Shown: one piece after another, positions 24,477 through 33,529 of the stretch
How the letters are laid out: each line of letters begins with the position of its first letter
How positions within the stretch are numbered: position 1 is the stretch's first letter
Assembly: GCA_002347125.1 (NCBI GenBank)
Contig: DDXG01000184.1
Coordinates: 16,867 to 59,852 of the forward strand
Length of the DNA stretch: 42,986 nt
Reading direction: 5' to 3'
Origin: Phycisphaerales bacterium UBA2266
Lineage (GTDB): Bacteria > Planctomycetota > Phycisphaerae > Sedimentisphaerales > Anaerobacaceae
Program-made: the position numbers and the translations under genes
The notes under the pieces: generated by a model
Databases searched by the model: none
Seen by the model: only the letters and a program-made list of their open reading frames with translations
What the model was told of the DNA's origin: nothing

Positions 24477-25586
24477 TCAGGGGTAGACGCGGCCCACGTA
24501 CTCAACAACGGCCCTGGTGAGTTCGAGCGGCTCGATGGGGCCGACCTTGCGGTAGATGACCTGCCCGCCCGGCTTGACCAGCAGGGTATACGGCACCCCG
24601 CCGGCCAACCGGGGGTCCACCGCCTGCATGACCCCGTGCAGGTCGCCGTCGCACAGGTAATTGGTATAGGAGGCGTGGGCCTTCGTCAGCGCGGCAAGGG
24701 CCTGATCCATGCGGGCCGCGCGGTCCACGCAGACGCTGATTAGCTCAAAATCGCGTTTGCGGTACATCCGGTTGATGGTCACCAGTTCGCCGAGATTGGC
24801 GACCGACGGGCCGGACCAGGTGGCCCAGATACTGATCAACCGCAGCTTGTCGGAGTCGTTGCCCGCCAGTTCGGCCAGTTGAGATTCGGTGGTCGGCGTC
24901 AGCTTCACCGGCTCGCGGTCCCAGCCGGCGAGACTCTCGACGGCCGATGCACGTTTGGAGGCCCACTTGACCGAGCAGCCGAAGGGCCGGGTGTTCTGCA
25001 CCGCGACCTCACGGCCGGCCAGCAGCGCCTCAATCGCGTTGCGTGTGTCGTGCTGTTTGATGTTGTTGGGCTTCTCGGAGTCGTCGAATCGCCCCTGGTA
25101 GCGCAGGGTCCGCTCGCCGTCGAAGACGAACACATGGGGCGTCGCAACGGCCCCGTAGGCCTTGGAGACCGCTTGCGTATCCCCATCGTAAAGGTAGGGG
25201 AAGTTGAAGGCCGCACCCCGAGCCCGTATCTTCATATCCTCCAGGGCATCGTTGAGGTCCGTGTAGCCGAGTTCGTCCAGCCGCACCGCCAATGGGTCGT
25301 TCGGGCTGATGGCGACCACGGCGACGGACTTGCCTCTGTAATCCTCGACCAGTTGCTTGATCCGGGCCTCGTAGGCCTGCGCCGTCGGACAGTGGTTGCA
25401 GGTGAAGATGACGACCAGGACATGTGCCTGCTCATAGTCGGTCAATTTGTGAATCTTGCCGTCAACCCCCGGCAGTTGGAAATCCGGCGCCGCGGCGCCG
25501 ATCCGTAGAGTCGGCGGCTGCTCCGAGCCGGCCAGAGCCGAGAAGCTCAGCAGACATGTCAGAACAATGGTGGTCAGTGGTCTCAT
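24477..25586 (-). CDS. Exported protein with two thioredoxin/TlpA-like domains, second domain degenerate
   Basis: From the ATG at 25586 the product has 369 residues; a longer in-frame start at 25865 is rejected because the extension is out of character and overlaps the upstream gene. A signal peptide lies at about 1-20. Domain 1 (about 28-190) is AhpC/TSA-like with a CxxC-type site CNHCPT at 63-66. Domain 2 (about 235-369) has the thioredoxin frame IWATW...PS, but the Cys pair is replaced by Ser (SGPS, residues 258-261), so it cannot do disulfide exchange. The protein probably works in the periplasm as a reductase or redox sensor through domain 1 only. It is 25 bases after a secreted protein gene and shares its direction with mfd. 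Confidence 0.8.
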   Translation of the reverse strand: MRPLTTIVLTCLLSFSALAGSEQPPTLRIGAAAPDFQLPGVDGKIHKLTDYEQAHVLVVIFTCNHCPTAQAYEARIKQLVEDYRGKSVAVVAISPNDPLAVRLDELGYTDLNDALEDMKIRARGAAFNFPYLYDGDTQAVSKAYGAVATPHVFVFDGERTLRYQGRFDDSEKPNNIKQHDTRNAIEALLAGREVAVQNTRPFGCSVKWASKRASAVESLAGWDREPVKLTPTTESQLAELAGNDSDKLRLISIWATWSGPSVANLGELVTINRMYRKRDFELISVCVDRAARMDQALAALTKAHASYTNYLCDGDLHGVMQAVDPRLAGGVPYTLLVKPGGQVIYRKVGPIEPLELTRAVVEYVGRVYP

Positions 25587-25611
25587 AGTCTTTGCTCCTA
25601 TTGCGATTGTG

Positions 25612-26661
25612 TCAGCGTGCGTCCGCCGGCGGCAGGGGTGTGTCGGCCCAGTGCGTCGCTTCGATGCGTTTGAACTCGGCGTCGATGTCCGTTCCTTCGT
25701 AGAACCACAGACCGCCGCGAAGCGTGAATGATTGTCCCGGTTCGAGGTCGGGGCTGCGGGGATCGCTGTGGAAGCATGGGACATCGGGATTGGCCCACGG
25801 CCGCTCGCAATGCGTCCATGCCGTGATAATCCACCGCTTGCCCGAGACATCGCGACAGGCGGCATAGGGACGGGTCAGGACCTTGTTGTCATTCGTGCGG
25901 GCCTCAAAGCCCGGCGCCATCTTCGTCATAACACAGTTCTGGACCCGCAGATCCGACAGATTGTGATCCGTGCCATTGGTCAGGGTCAGTTCGATCAGTA
26001 CGGCGTTCTTCGTGGGCACGACGCGCACGGAGAACCCGAAGCCGTTGGGCAGCGTCCGGGTGATATCCAATCGACCGCCGCGGCCGCGCCTCCATTCGAG
26101 TCTCGGTAAGGTGATTTCCCGCTGCGTCCAGATCGTGTCGATGTGTGTGTGCGCCAGGTACGTCAGCCCGAGGTTCGACCAAATCGCCTCCGGCACATCC
26201 ACGACCACGTATGCGTTGGGGTCCCACGGCGCAAAGACGCTGAACTTGGTCTCGCGTTGCGGGTCAATCGCCCCTTCCAGAAAGCCAATCCGCGGATGCC
26301 GCCCGCCGGGGTACGGCAGGACGGTCAGCGGGGCATCCGGCGGTCTTGTCGGCCGGGCCCCCGGCCGGATATCGAATCGCTCCAGCGCCTCCTCGATGTC
26401 CGCCTCCCCCAGCCCCGTAGCCAGGCGAACCTCGGTGATGGTGAAGTTGTGATACGCCACCATATTCGTCAGCCAGTACCTCAGTTCCCGCTCATTGGCG
26501 GGCTTGCGGGCATTCGGCGGCGTAAGGACCTCGGCCGGTGTCGTTATGGCTTCAGACAGGTCCCCGGCAGCGACATGCGCCGTGTTCACCGCGGTAGCGG
26601 CCAGACAGACGGTCAGACACACAACTGGCGACGCAAACATGTGTTTCGCTCCTGGTTTCAT
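25612..26661 (-). CDS. Secreted protein of unknown function
   Basis: The product has 349 residues. The start at 26661 is supported by GGAGG seven bases upstream, inside the mfd end. A signal peptide covers about residues 1-32. The remainder is beta-rich, with no catalytic motif that I recognise. Characteristic segments are ERELRYWLTNMVAYHNFT near the start, then HPRIGFLEGAIDPQRETKFS, and WIITAWTHCERPWANPDVPC near the end. The type appears to recur in Planctomycetota and Verrucomicrobiota as hypothetical secreted proteins. Context: two bases after mfd and 25 before the thioredoxin-fold gene. Confidence 0.7.
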   Translation of the reverse strand: MKPGAKHMFASPVVCLTVCLAATAVNTAHVAAGDLSEAITTPAEVLTPPNARKPANERELRYWLTNMVAYHNFTITEVRLATGLGEADIEEALERFDIRPGARPTRPPDAPLTVLPYPGGRHPRIGFLEGAIDPQRETKFSVFAPWDPNAYVVVDVPEAIWSNLGLTYLAHTHIDTIWTQREITLPRLEWRRGRGGRLDITRTLPNGFGFSVRVVPTKNAVLIELTLTNGTDHNLSDLRVQNCVMTKMAPGFEARTNDNKVLTRPYAACRDVSGKRWIITAWTHCERPWANPDVPCFHSDPRSPDLEPGQSFTLRGGLWFYEGTDIDAEFKRIEATHWADTPLPPADAR

Positions 26662-26663
26662 TG

Positions 26664-29600
26664 TCAGTCCTCCCTGAATATCTTTCGAAGCACGCTCACG
26701 AGAGTCGCCGGTTCGAAATAGCTTTCGTCAAGCGTCAGATACGCCTTGTCGGGTTGCGGCATACGCAGCCGGCCCTTGACCGATGCAAAGAGACCGCCCT
26801 GAGGTTGGGCGCCGTCGGAGAAAGAGAATATCAGGTCGCGGCCGGAGGCCACAATGCTTTTTACCTGCCGCCGGGCCGCCCGGATGCGAACCAGGGCCAT
26901 ATCACACAGCCATTGCACCTCCTGCGGTATCGGCCCGTAGACGTCCGTCAGTTCGCCGCTGATCTGCCGCAGGTCGTCCTCGCCGCGGGCGACGGCGATC
27001 TTACGGTATACATCGAGCCGCCGGCGGTCGATGGGGATGTAGTCCCGGGGGATATAGGCGGCGAAGCCCAGGTCGATATTGACGCGGGGGGTCTCCTCCA
27101 CCGGCTCGCCCTTGAGTCTTCGCACGGCGTTGGCCAACAGTTCGCAGTACATCTGGTAGCCGACGGTCTGGATATGGCCGGACTGTTCCGGCCCGAGGAT
27201 GTTGCCGGCGCCGCGGATTTCCAGGTCCCGCAGGGCGATGCGAAAGCCCGCTCCCAGGTGCGAGTATTCCTCGATTGCCTTGAGGCGTTTGGCGGCGATG
27301 GGGGTGATGGGCCGGTTGCCCGGCATGAGCATGTAGGCGTAGGCCCGGTGTTTGTAGCGGCCCACGCGCCCGCGGAGCTGGTGCAGTTCCGCCAGCCCGA
27401 AACGGTCGGCGTCGTCAATGATAATGGTGTTGGCGTTGGGAATATCCAGCCCCGATTCGATGATGGTCGTACACACGAGGACGTCCACCCGCGCCGTCAC
27501 AAAGTCGATCATCGCCTTCTCCAGCCGGCTCTTGGACATCTGGCCGTGGGCGATCTGCATCCGGGCCTCGGGGATGAGTTTTTGGAGCTGCCACGCCCGC
27601 TTCTCAATGGTCTTGACCCGATTGTGCAGGAAAAACACCTGTCCCTGGCGATTGAGTTCGCGCAGCACCGCCTTGCGGATGAGGGCGTCCGAGGCGGCCG
27701 CGACGCTGGTGACAATGCTGCGGCGGTCCAACGGCGGCGTCGCCAGCGACGAAATGTCCCGGATGCCCAGCATCGCCATGTGGAGCGTCCGCGGGATGGG
27801 CGTGGCCGTCATGGTCAGGATGTCCACGTTGACCCGCAGGGCCTTGAGCTGCTCCTTGTGCCGCACGCCGAACCGCTGCTCCTCGTCGATGATGAGCAGT
27901 CCGAGGTCCTTGAACGCGACGTCCCTGCTCAGCAGGCGGTGCGTTCCAATCAGGATATCGACCCGGCCGTCCCTCGCGCGGGCCACGACATCCGCCGCCT
28001 CGGACGCCGTTCGAAAGCGATTGAGGACCTCGATACACACCGGAAAATCCGTGAACCGCTCGGCGAACGTCCGTCCGTGCTGGATACACAGGACCGTCGT
28101 CGGCACGAGCAGCGCGACCTGTCTTCCGCTCTCGACCGTCTTGAAGGCCGCCCGCATCGCCAGTTCCGTCTTGCCGTAGCCGACGTCGCCGCAAAGCAGC
28201 CGGTCCATGGCAATGGGCTGCTGCATGTCCGCCTTGATCTGGGTCATGGCGGTGGTCTGGTCGGGTGTCTCCTGATAAGCGAAGGACTCCTCGAACTCCC
28301 GCTGCCAGTTGGAGTCCGGCCCGTAGGCGATGCCTCCCAGGGCCTGGCGTTTGGCCTGGATATCCAACAACCCGGCCGCCAGGTCCGCCACCGAGGCGGC
28401 GACCTTGTCCTTCTGCTTCTGCCACTTCTTCGAGCCGACGCGGCTGAGGTTCGGCCGCCGGGGGCTGGTGCCGATGTACTTCTGCACCAGGTGAATGTTG
28501 CGGACCGAGACCTGAATCCTGACGCGGTCGGCGTATTCAATCGTCAGATACTCGCCCTTGCCGCCATGCTCGGCAATGGTCTCTATGCCCAGGAACTTGC
28601 CGATGCCGTAAGAGGCATGGACTACGTAGTCGCCGACTTGGAGATCCGAGAGGCTGTCGATGGGCGAGCCGGCGCGGATCGGGCCCTGGCGGCGGCGGAC
28701 CGTAAACTGGCCAAATAGCTCATGGTGGCTGATGACGATGGTCTTGAGCGAGTCGATCTGGAAGCCCTGGCTGACATAGCCGACGGGCAACTCGAAGCCG
28801 GGAGGAATACCCGTATCGATCTCCCGGATGATCTCGCCGACGCGCGCCACCTCGGCGGGGCTCTCGCAGTACAGATACACCCGTTTGCGCCGCCGGGCCT
28901 CGGCGACGAGGTCGTCCAGGGCCGCCTTGTGCCCCGTCCAGGCGGTGGTCGCCTGGTGCTGGAACTGCTCGACGCTGCGAACGGCCGCCTTGAGCCAGTC
29001 GGCCGGATCATCCGTGGCAAAGCGGCACAGGTGCAGCCGGTCGAAACGCTGCATCGCCTGATGGATATCCCGCCATGTGTAGAGACCGGCGGGCTCGTCG
29101 ACGCGCGCCAGAAACAGGTTGGCGACCTCCTCGATGGAGGCCGGCTCATCCAGCACGATGATGGTCTGGCGCGGTAACGTGTTGAGGAACAGTTCTTTCT
29201 GACCGGTCGCGGCCCCGCAGACCGCCGAAGCCAGGGTAACGCCCCGCAGATGTGCCGTCGAACGCTGGGTGTCGAGGTTGATGCTGCGGATGCTCTCAAC
29301 CGTATCGCCGAAGAACTCCACACGAACGGCCGCGGCGGAATTAAAGGGGTCCGGTACATTTTCCTGGCCGTTGATGCATCCAGGTCCTTTTGTGGGTCCC
29401 AGGGAAAATGCACCGGACCCCGCCTGGCTCTCGACGTCCCAATGCCGCACGAGCGGTGCGTAGATGTCAATGATACCGCCGCGCTGGGCGAACTGGCCGG
29501 GCAGATCGATGCCCTCGACCCGCTCAAAGCCGTTGTCGACAAGCCAGGCAGCCAGCGACTGCGGGCTGCGCTCGGCGCCGACCGTCAGTTCCAGCAAACC

Positions 29601-30101
29601 GGCCGCAATGGCCGCCGGCGCCGGCACCGGCTGACAGAGTGCCTGCACCGAGGCGGTGATGATGGGTGGGCGCTCACCGTCACGTGACCTGTGGGCCCAG
29701 CGAGACGTGTCGCGGGCGTCTTGCCCGCGATCCGCAGGCAGGACACCTTTGACACGGACGCCGGTTCGCGGTGAATCGGGCGTGCCGGCGGCGCAGACGA
29801 TGCGAAGCCGCTCGGCGCGGATTTCATCGGTGGCGTCGGCGATATCTTCCATGCCCTCCCAGGCCGGCAGGGTGTCGATCCGCCGTCCGCTGAAGGTGTG
29901 CAGATCGTCGGCGGCCTTATCGGCGTCGTCGATGTGCGGGCAGATGTGCAGGATCGGGCGACCCAGCGTCCGGCCGACGTAAGCGCTGAGCAAGCGCGCA
30001 AAGGACCCCCACGTCCCTTCGACTTTCACCGGCCCCTGTCCGGCCGCCAGTCGAGAGATGACCTTGCTGACCGTCTTGTCGCGTCCAAAATCCATAGACA
30101 C
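26664..30101 (-). CDS. mfd: Mfd, transcription-repair coupling factor
   Basis: Mfd removes RNA polymerase stalled at DNA lesions and recruits UvrA. The 1145-residue product starts at GTG 30101 (GGA seven bases upstream) or ATG 30095. An N-terminal UvrB-like module includes RGGIIDIYAP and AVRVEFFGDTVESIR. The RNA-polymerase-interacting domain carries VGDYVVHASYGIGKFLGIE. The SF2 translocase has Walker A GDVGYGKTELAM (from residue 638), the DEEQRFGVRHKE box and TATPIPRTLHM; the TRCF C-terminal domain follows. Two segments are foreign to the family: about residues 227-252, encoded by the 76-bp palindromic element, and about 105-135, a low-similarity stretch with a GC-rich hairpin. Both keep the frame, so the protein is probably functional. 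Confidence 0.95.
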   Translation of the reverse strand: MSMDFGRDKTVSKVISRLAAGQGPVKVEGTWGSFARLLSAYVGRTLGRPILHICPHIDDADKAADDLHTFSGRRIDTLPAWEGMEDIADATDEIRAERLRIVCAAGTPDSPRTGVRVKGVLPADRGQDARDTSRWAHRSRDGERPPIITASVQALCQPVPAPAAIAAGLLELTVGAERSPQSLAAWLVDNGFERVEGIDLPGQFAQRGGIIDIYAPLVRHWDVESQAGSGAFSLGPTKGPGCINGQENVPDPFNSAAAVRVEFFGDTVESIRSINLDTQRSTAHLRGVTLASAVCGAATGQKELFLNTLPRQTIIVLDEPASIEEVANLFLARVDEPAGLYTWRDIHQAMQRFDRLHLCRFATDDPADWLKAAVRSVEQFQHQATTAWTGHKAALDDLVAEARRRKRVYLYCESPAEVARVGEIIREIDTGIPPGFELPVGYVSQGFQIDSLKTIVISHHELFGQFTVRRRQGPIRAGSPIDSLSDLQVGDYVVHASYGIGKFLGIETIAEHGGKGEYLTIEYADRVRIQVSVRNIHLVQKYIGTSPRRPNLSRVGSKKWQKQKDKVAASVADLAAGLLDIQAKRQALGGIAYGPDSNWQREFEESFAYQETPDQTTAMTQIKADMQQPIAMDRLLCGDVGYGKTELAMRAAFKTVESGRQVALLVPTTVLCIQHGRTFAERFTDFPVCIEVLNRFRTASEAADVVARARDGRVDILIGTHRLLSRDVAFKDLGLLIIDEEQRFGVRHKEQLKALRVNVDILTMTATPIPRTLHMAMLGIRDISSLATPPLDRRSIVTSVAAASDALIRKAVLRELNRQGQVFFLHNRVKTIEKRAWQLQKLIPEARMQIAHGQMSKSRLEKAMIDFVTARVDVLVCTTIIESGLDIPNANTIIIDDADRFGLAELHQLRGRVGRYKHRAYAYMLMPGNRPITPIAAKRLKAIEEYSHLGAGFRIALRDLEIRGAGNILGPEQSGHIQTVGYQMYCELLANAVRRLKGEPVEETPRVNIDLGFAAYIPRDYIPIDRRRLDVYRKIAVARGEDDLRQISGELTDVYGPIPQEVQWLCDMALVRIRAARRQVKSIVASGRDLIFSFSDGAQPQGGLFASVKGRLRMPQPDKAYLTLDESYFEPATLVSVLRKIFRED
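29346..29421. repeat. 76-bp palindromic (REP-like) element, copy B, in frame within mfd
   Basis: Inverted arms at 29346-29364 and 29403-29421 match 18 of 19 pairs (GGGGTCCGGTACATTTTCC on the left). Same length, arms and flanking AATTAA as copy A at 16875-16950. On the minus strand it encodes residues of the form GSG...GQENVPDPFN between DVESQ and AAVRVEFFGD of Mfd. Ordinary Mfd proteins run directly from the first segment to the second. Confidence 0.9.
29711..29729. repeat. GC-rich hairpin inside mfd
   Basis: Perfect 7-bp arms CGCGGGC and GCCCGCG flank a 5-base loop, at about Mfd residues 125-131. It lies in a stretch of ~30 residues that Mfd relatives lack, so it may be a second inserted palindromic element of another family. 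Confidence 0.6.
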
Positions 30102-30200
30102 GATATATCCAGCGGTCAGTATACCCTGATCGCCGCTTGCAGGCGAACGTAATGCATCTCAGGCGCCAATGTTCCGAAACATCACAAGAATCCAGGTGGT

Positions 30201-30217
30201 CAATCCCGGCGGGATTG
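30201..30217. repeat. Small perfect hairpin upstream of the Tat-exported gene
   Basis: CAATCCC and GGGATTG with loop GGC form a perfect inverted repeat 76 bases before the ATG at 30293. A similar core (TCCCGGCGGG) occurs in the hairpin at 38568-38590, also about 70 bases before a rightward start. Confidence 0.5.
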
Positions 30218-30292
30218 TGGTATCATGGAGCGACGTCTGTACGGCGTTCAGGCAGCAATACAAATGAGCCCGAATCTCAGCAGGAGAAGAAC

Positions 30293-31270
30293 ATGTCGCC
30301 CAACATGGATCGTCGCGGTTTCGTAAAGAAGTCAATTCTCGCCTCGGCCGGCGGCGCTGCAATGATTAACGGCGCCGACGCCGCCCAACCCGACGCCGGC
30401 AAGATCACCGTCAACGTCAACTCCAAGGCGACCGTCCCGCAGGGCAAGATCGGCGATCTCAAAATCAGCCGCATGCTCCTCGGCGGCAACCTCCTGACCC
30501 ACTACACGCACAGCCGGGACCTCCAATACGTGTATCGTCTCACCGCCAACTACAACACCGAGGAAAAGATCTTCGAGACCATGGCCCTGGCCGAAGCACA
30601 CGGCGTCAACGCACTGGTCATCCACAACCCGCCCGGCATTATCCCCATGCTCCTGAAATATCGCCACCACCAGGGCAAGATGCAGTACATTGTCTGCCCC
30701 ACCGCTACCATCGCTGCCGACATGAAGGAGTACTCCGAGCAGGTCAAGAGCCTGGTGGACAACGGCATTGACGCCATCTATCTCTGGGGCGTCCGTTCCG
30801 ATCAACTCGTCGCTCAGGGCCGGATGGACCTCGTCCGCCAGGCCGTCGAAATCGCCAGGGACTGCGGCGTTCCTTCCGGCATCGGGGCACACGATCTTCG
30901 CGTCGTCGTCGAATGCGAGAAACACGGGATTTCCAGCGATTTCTACATCAAGACCTTCCACCATCACAACTACCCCACAGCCCCCAAACCCGATGAACTG
31001 ACCGGGGCTTACAGCGAAATCCCCGGTTACTGGTGCAAAGACCCCAATGAAACCATCGAGGTCATGAGCAAGGTCGAGAAACCCTGGATCGCATTCAAAG
31101 TCATGGCCGCCGGCACCATCCCACCGAGAGACGCTTTCACATACGTCTTCGAAAAGGGCGCCGATCACACCCTCGCCGGAATGTTCGATTTCGAAATCGC
31201 CGAAGACGTCAAGATCGTGAACGAAGTCCTCGCCGGCCTCAAGAACAGGACCCGACCCTGGTATAGCTGA
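30293..31270 (+). CDS. Tat-exported TIM-barrel-like protein of unknown function
   Basis: From the ATG at 30293 (AGGAG six bases upstream) the product has 325 residues; a longer in-frame start at 30137 is rejected. A twin-arginine signal (DRRGFVKKSILASAGG) indicates folded export with a cofactor or metal. The mature part shows alternating beta/alpha units, from ISRMLLGGNLLTHYTHS through EAHGVNALVIHNPPG, GIDAIYLWGVRSD and KHGISSDFYIKTFHHHNYP. This suggests a TIM barrel distantly like aldo-keto reductases or sugar-phosphate enzymes. The His cluster FHHHNY may bind metal. No family name can be given with confidence. Confidence 0.65.
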   Translation: MSPNMDRRGFVKKSILASAGGAAMINGADAAQPDAGKITVNVNSKATVPQGKIGDLKISRMLLGGNLLTHYTHSRDLQYVYRLTANYNTEEKIFETMALAEAHGVNALVIHNPPGIIPMLLKYRHHQGKMQYIVCPTATIAADMKEYSEQVKSLVDNGIDAIYLWGVRSDQLVAQGRMDLVRQAVEIARDCGVPSGIGAHDLRVVVECEKHGISSDFYIKTFHHHNYPTAPKPDELTGAYSEIPGYWCKDPNETIEVMSKVEKPWIAFKVMAAGTIPPRDAFTYVFEKGADHTLAGMFDFEIAEDVKIVNEVLAGLKNRTRPWYS

Positions 31271-31306
31271 CCTCGAACGCTCCGACCCATCTATAGGCCC
31301 AAGAAC

Positions 31307-31336
31307 AAAGGCGGGCCGTTTGATGGACCCGCCTTT
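31307..31336. terminator. Bidirectional terminator between the Tat-protein gene and tkt
   Basis: Perfect 9-bp arms AAAGGCGGG and CCCGCCTTT with a 12-base loop lie between the convergent stops at 31270 and 31362. The A- and T-ended arms can serve both strands. Confidence 0.7.
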
Positions 31337-31361
31337 GAGATTTCTGAGTCATTCTGCTTCG

Positions 31362-33386
31362 TTATTTGCCGAGCAGCTTCTTCGCGGCCGCAACCGCCGC
31401 CCTTGGGGTGATACCGAAGTTCTCGTAGCAGACCTTGTAAGGCCCGGAGGCTCCGAAACCGGTCATACCGATGAACGCACCCTTCTCACCGAGATGCCTG
31501 CTCCAGCCCTGCTCAACGGCCGCCTCGATGCCCACGCGGGCCCTGACCGACGGCGGGAGGACCGAATCCTTGTAGGACTGGCTCTGCTTCTCGAAGAGTT
31601 CCCAGGACGGCATGGAAACCACCTGCGCGGCGATGCCCTCGGCTTCGAGGGTCTCAGCGGCCGCCAGGGCCAGGCAGACCTCCGAGCCGCTGGCCAGTAA
31701 CAGGCAGTCCGGCTTGTTGACGGCCTTGAGCACGTAGGCACCCTTGACCAGGTTACTCGCGCAGGCGTACTTGGTCCGGTCGATAACGGGCAGACCCTGG
31801 CGCGTCAGCAGCAGGGCAACCGGCCCATCGCGGTGCTCGAGCGTGTATTTCCAGGCATGGGCGGTTTCGTTGGCGTCGGCCGGGCGGATGAGCGTGAGAT
31901 TCGGAATCGCCCGCAGCGCCGGGAAGTGCTCCACCGGCTGGTGCGTCGGGCCATCCTCGCCCAATCCGATGCTGTCGTGCGTGAACACGAAGATCGACGG
32001 ATACCTCGACAGCGCCGCCACGCGCACGGCCCCGCGCATGTAGTCGGAGAAGACCAGGAACGTGCCGCCGTAGGCCCGCGTGATCCCGCTGACGCTGATG
32101 CCATTAAGGATCGCCCCCATCGCGTGCTCGCGGACGCCGAAACGCAGATACCGCCCGTCGGGGGCGTCCTTCTGGAAGTCCTTGGCCTGCGGCCAGTTCG
32201 TGTTGTTGGAGGGCGTCAGGTCCGCCGAGCCGCCGAGGACGTGGGGCATCCTGGGCATCAGGGCCGCCAGCACCTTGCCGGAGGCCTGCCGCGTGGCCAG
32301 CGTGGTCCCGGCTTCAAACTTCGGCAGCAGGGCGTCAATATCAACCGGCAGACTGCCGGCGAGGGCGTCGGTGAATTCCTTCGCCAAGTCGCCGTAGCGG
32401 GCGGCGTAATCGTCGAACATTTTGCGCCAGGCGGCCTCGGCCTTCTCGCCTTTGCGGCGCATCTGGGCCATGTGCTCGGAGACTTGCGGGGGGATGTGGA
32501 AGGTCTTGGCGGGGTCCCAGCCGAATCGCTCTTTCATCCGGGCGATCTCCTCATCGCCCAGAGGCGCCCCGTGCGCCTCGGATGTATCCTGCATGGTGGG
32601 GCTGCCGAAGGCGATATGGGTCCGCAGGTTGATAATCGAGGGACGGCCCTGCGCCTTTTTGGCTTTTTCCAGCGCCTTCTCGAAGGACGCCATGTCGTTG
32701 CCGTCGCCGCCGACGACCTGGACATGCCAGCCGTAGGCCTCGAACCGCCTGGCCCGGTCCTCGGTGAACGACAGGTCGGTGGCTCCATCAATACTGATAT
32801 GATTGTCGTCATAGATGACGATCAGGTCGTCCAGCCCCAGGTGCCCGGCCAGCGAGCAGGCCTCGGACGAAACGCCTTCCTGCAGGTCGCCGTCGCCGGC
32901 GACGACGTAGATTCGGTAGTCGATCAGCGGCATGTCGGGCTTGTTGAAGTACGCAGCCAGGTGCTTGCGGGCGATGGCCATGCCGACGGCGCTGGAGATG
33001 CCCTGCCCCAGCGGGCCGGTGGTTACCTCGATGCCGCGGTCCGGCTCGTATTCCGGGTGGCCCGGGGTCCTGGAACCCCACTGACGGAAGTTCTTGAGGT
33101 CGTCGAGGGTCATGTCGAAGCCGGTCAGGTGCAGCAGGGAGTACAGTAACATGCCGCCATGCCCGGCCGAGAGGATGAAGCGATCCCTATTGATCCACCG
33201 GGGATTGGCGGGGTTGTATCGCATGTGGCCCGTCCACAGCACGTACGCCGCCGGAGCCATGCCCATCGGCATGCCCGGATGGCCGGACTTGGCCTTCTGA
33301 ACGCCGTCAGCGGCGAGAAATCGAATTGTCTGAACGCAGAGTTCGTCCAGTTCGGATAGACCCGGGTTCTTAACGGATGCGGTCAT
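31362..33386 (-). CDS. tkt: Transketolase
   Basis: Transketolase transfers two-carbon ketol units in the pentose phosphate pathway with thiamine diphosphate. The ATG at 33386 (GAGG eight bases upstream) gives 674 residues, typical of the family; an in-frame start at 33437 is not preferred. Hallmarks: KSGHPGMPMGMAPAAY, SAGHGGMLLYSLLHLTG, GPLGQGISSAVGMAIA, VAGDGDLQEGVSSEA (ThDP/Mg loop), then RFGVREHAMGAILNGI and FVFTHDSIGLGEDGPTHQPV in the pyrimidine domain. It is followed by the bidirectional terminator and preceded by a probable terminator of the small upstream gene, so it is likely monocistronic. Confidence 0.96.
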   Translation of the reverse strand: MTASVKNPGLSELDELCVQTIRFLAADGVQKAKSGHPGMPMGMAPAAYVLWTGHMRYNPANPRWINRDRFILSAGHGGMLLYSLLHLTGFDMTLDDLKNFRQWGSRTPGHPEYEPDRGIEVTTGPLGQGISSAVGMAIARKHLAAYFNKPDMPLIDYRIYVVAGDGDLQEGVSSEACSLAGHLGLDDLIVIYDDNHISIDGATDLSFTEDRARRFEAYGWHVQVVGGDGNDMASFEKALEKAKKAQGRPSIINLRTHIAFGSPTMQDTSEAHGAPLGDEEIARMKERFGWDPAKTFHIPPQVSEHMAQMRRKGEKAEAAWRKMFDDYAARYGDLAKEFTDALAGSLPVDIDALLPKFEAGTTLATRQASGKVLAALMPRMPHVLGGSADLTPSNNTNWPQAKDFQKDAPDGRYLRFGVREHAMGAILNGISVSGITRAYGGTFLVFSDYMRGAVRVAALSRYPSIFVFTHDSIGLGEDGPTHQPVEHFPALRAIPNLTLIRPADANETAHAWKYTLEHRDGPVALLLTRQGLPVIDRTKYACASNLVKGAYVLKAVNKPDCLLLASGSEVCLALAAAETLEAEGIAAQVVSMPSWELFEKQSQSYKDSVLPPSVRARVGIEAAVEQGWSRHLGEKGAFIGMTGFGASGPYKVCYENFGITPRAAVAAAKKLLGK

Positions 33387-33501
33387 TACACAGTCCTCAA
33401 TGGTCCTTGATTGTCTGTAGGGGTCCAGCGGACACAAATAAGCACTACAGAATAGCGGCCGCGGACAGCCTCCGCAAGCGTTTTCGCGGCCGAAAAGGGC
33501 A

Positions 33502-33529
33502 AGAAAACCGGTGGCGTGCGCCGGCCACC
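33502..33529 (-). terminator. Rho-independent terminator after the small gene at 33530
   Basis: On the minus strand, GGTGGC...GCCACC arms (33529-33524 and 33515-33510) begin at the stop codon of the upstream gene and are followed by GGTTTTCTT. A short hairpin with a T-run is the usual signature. Confidence 0.55.

Noticed and set aside
26661..28718. 685-codon plus-strand open frame inside mfd
   Set aside because: Antisense to unmistakable Mfd motifs and with low-complexity composition.
31833..33149. 438-codon plus-strand open frame inside tkt
   Set aside because: Antisense to transketolase motifs; no family resemblance.
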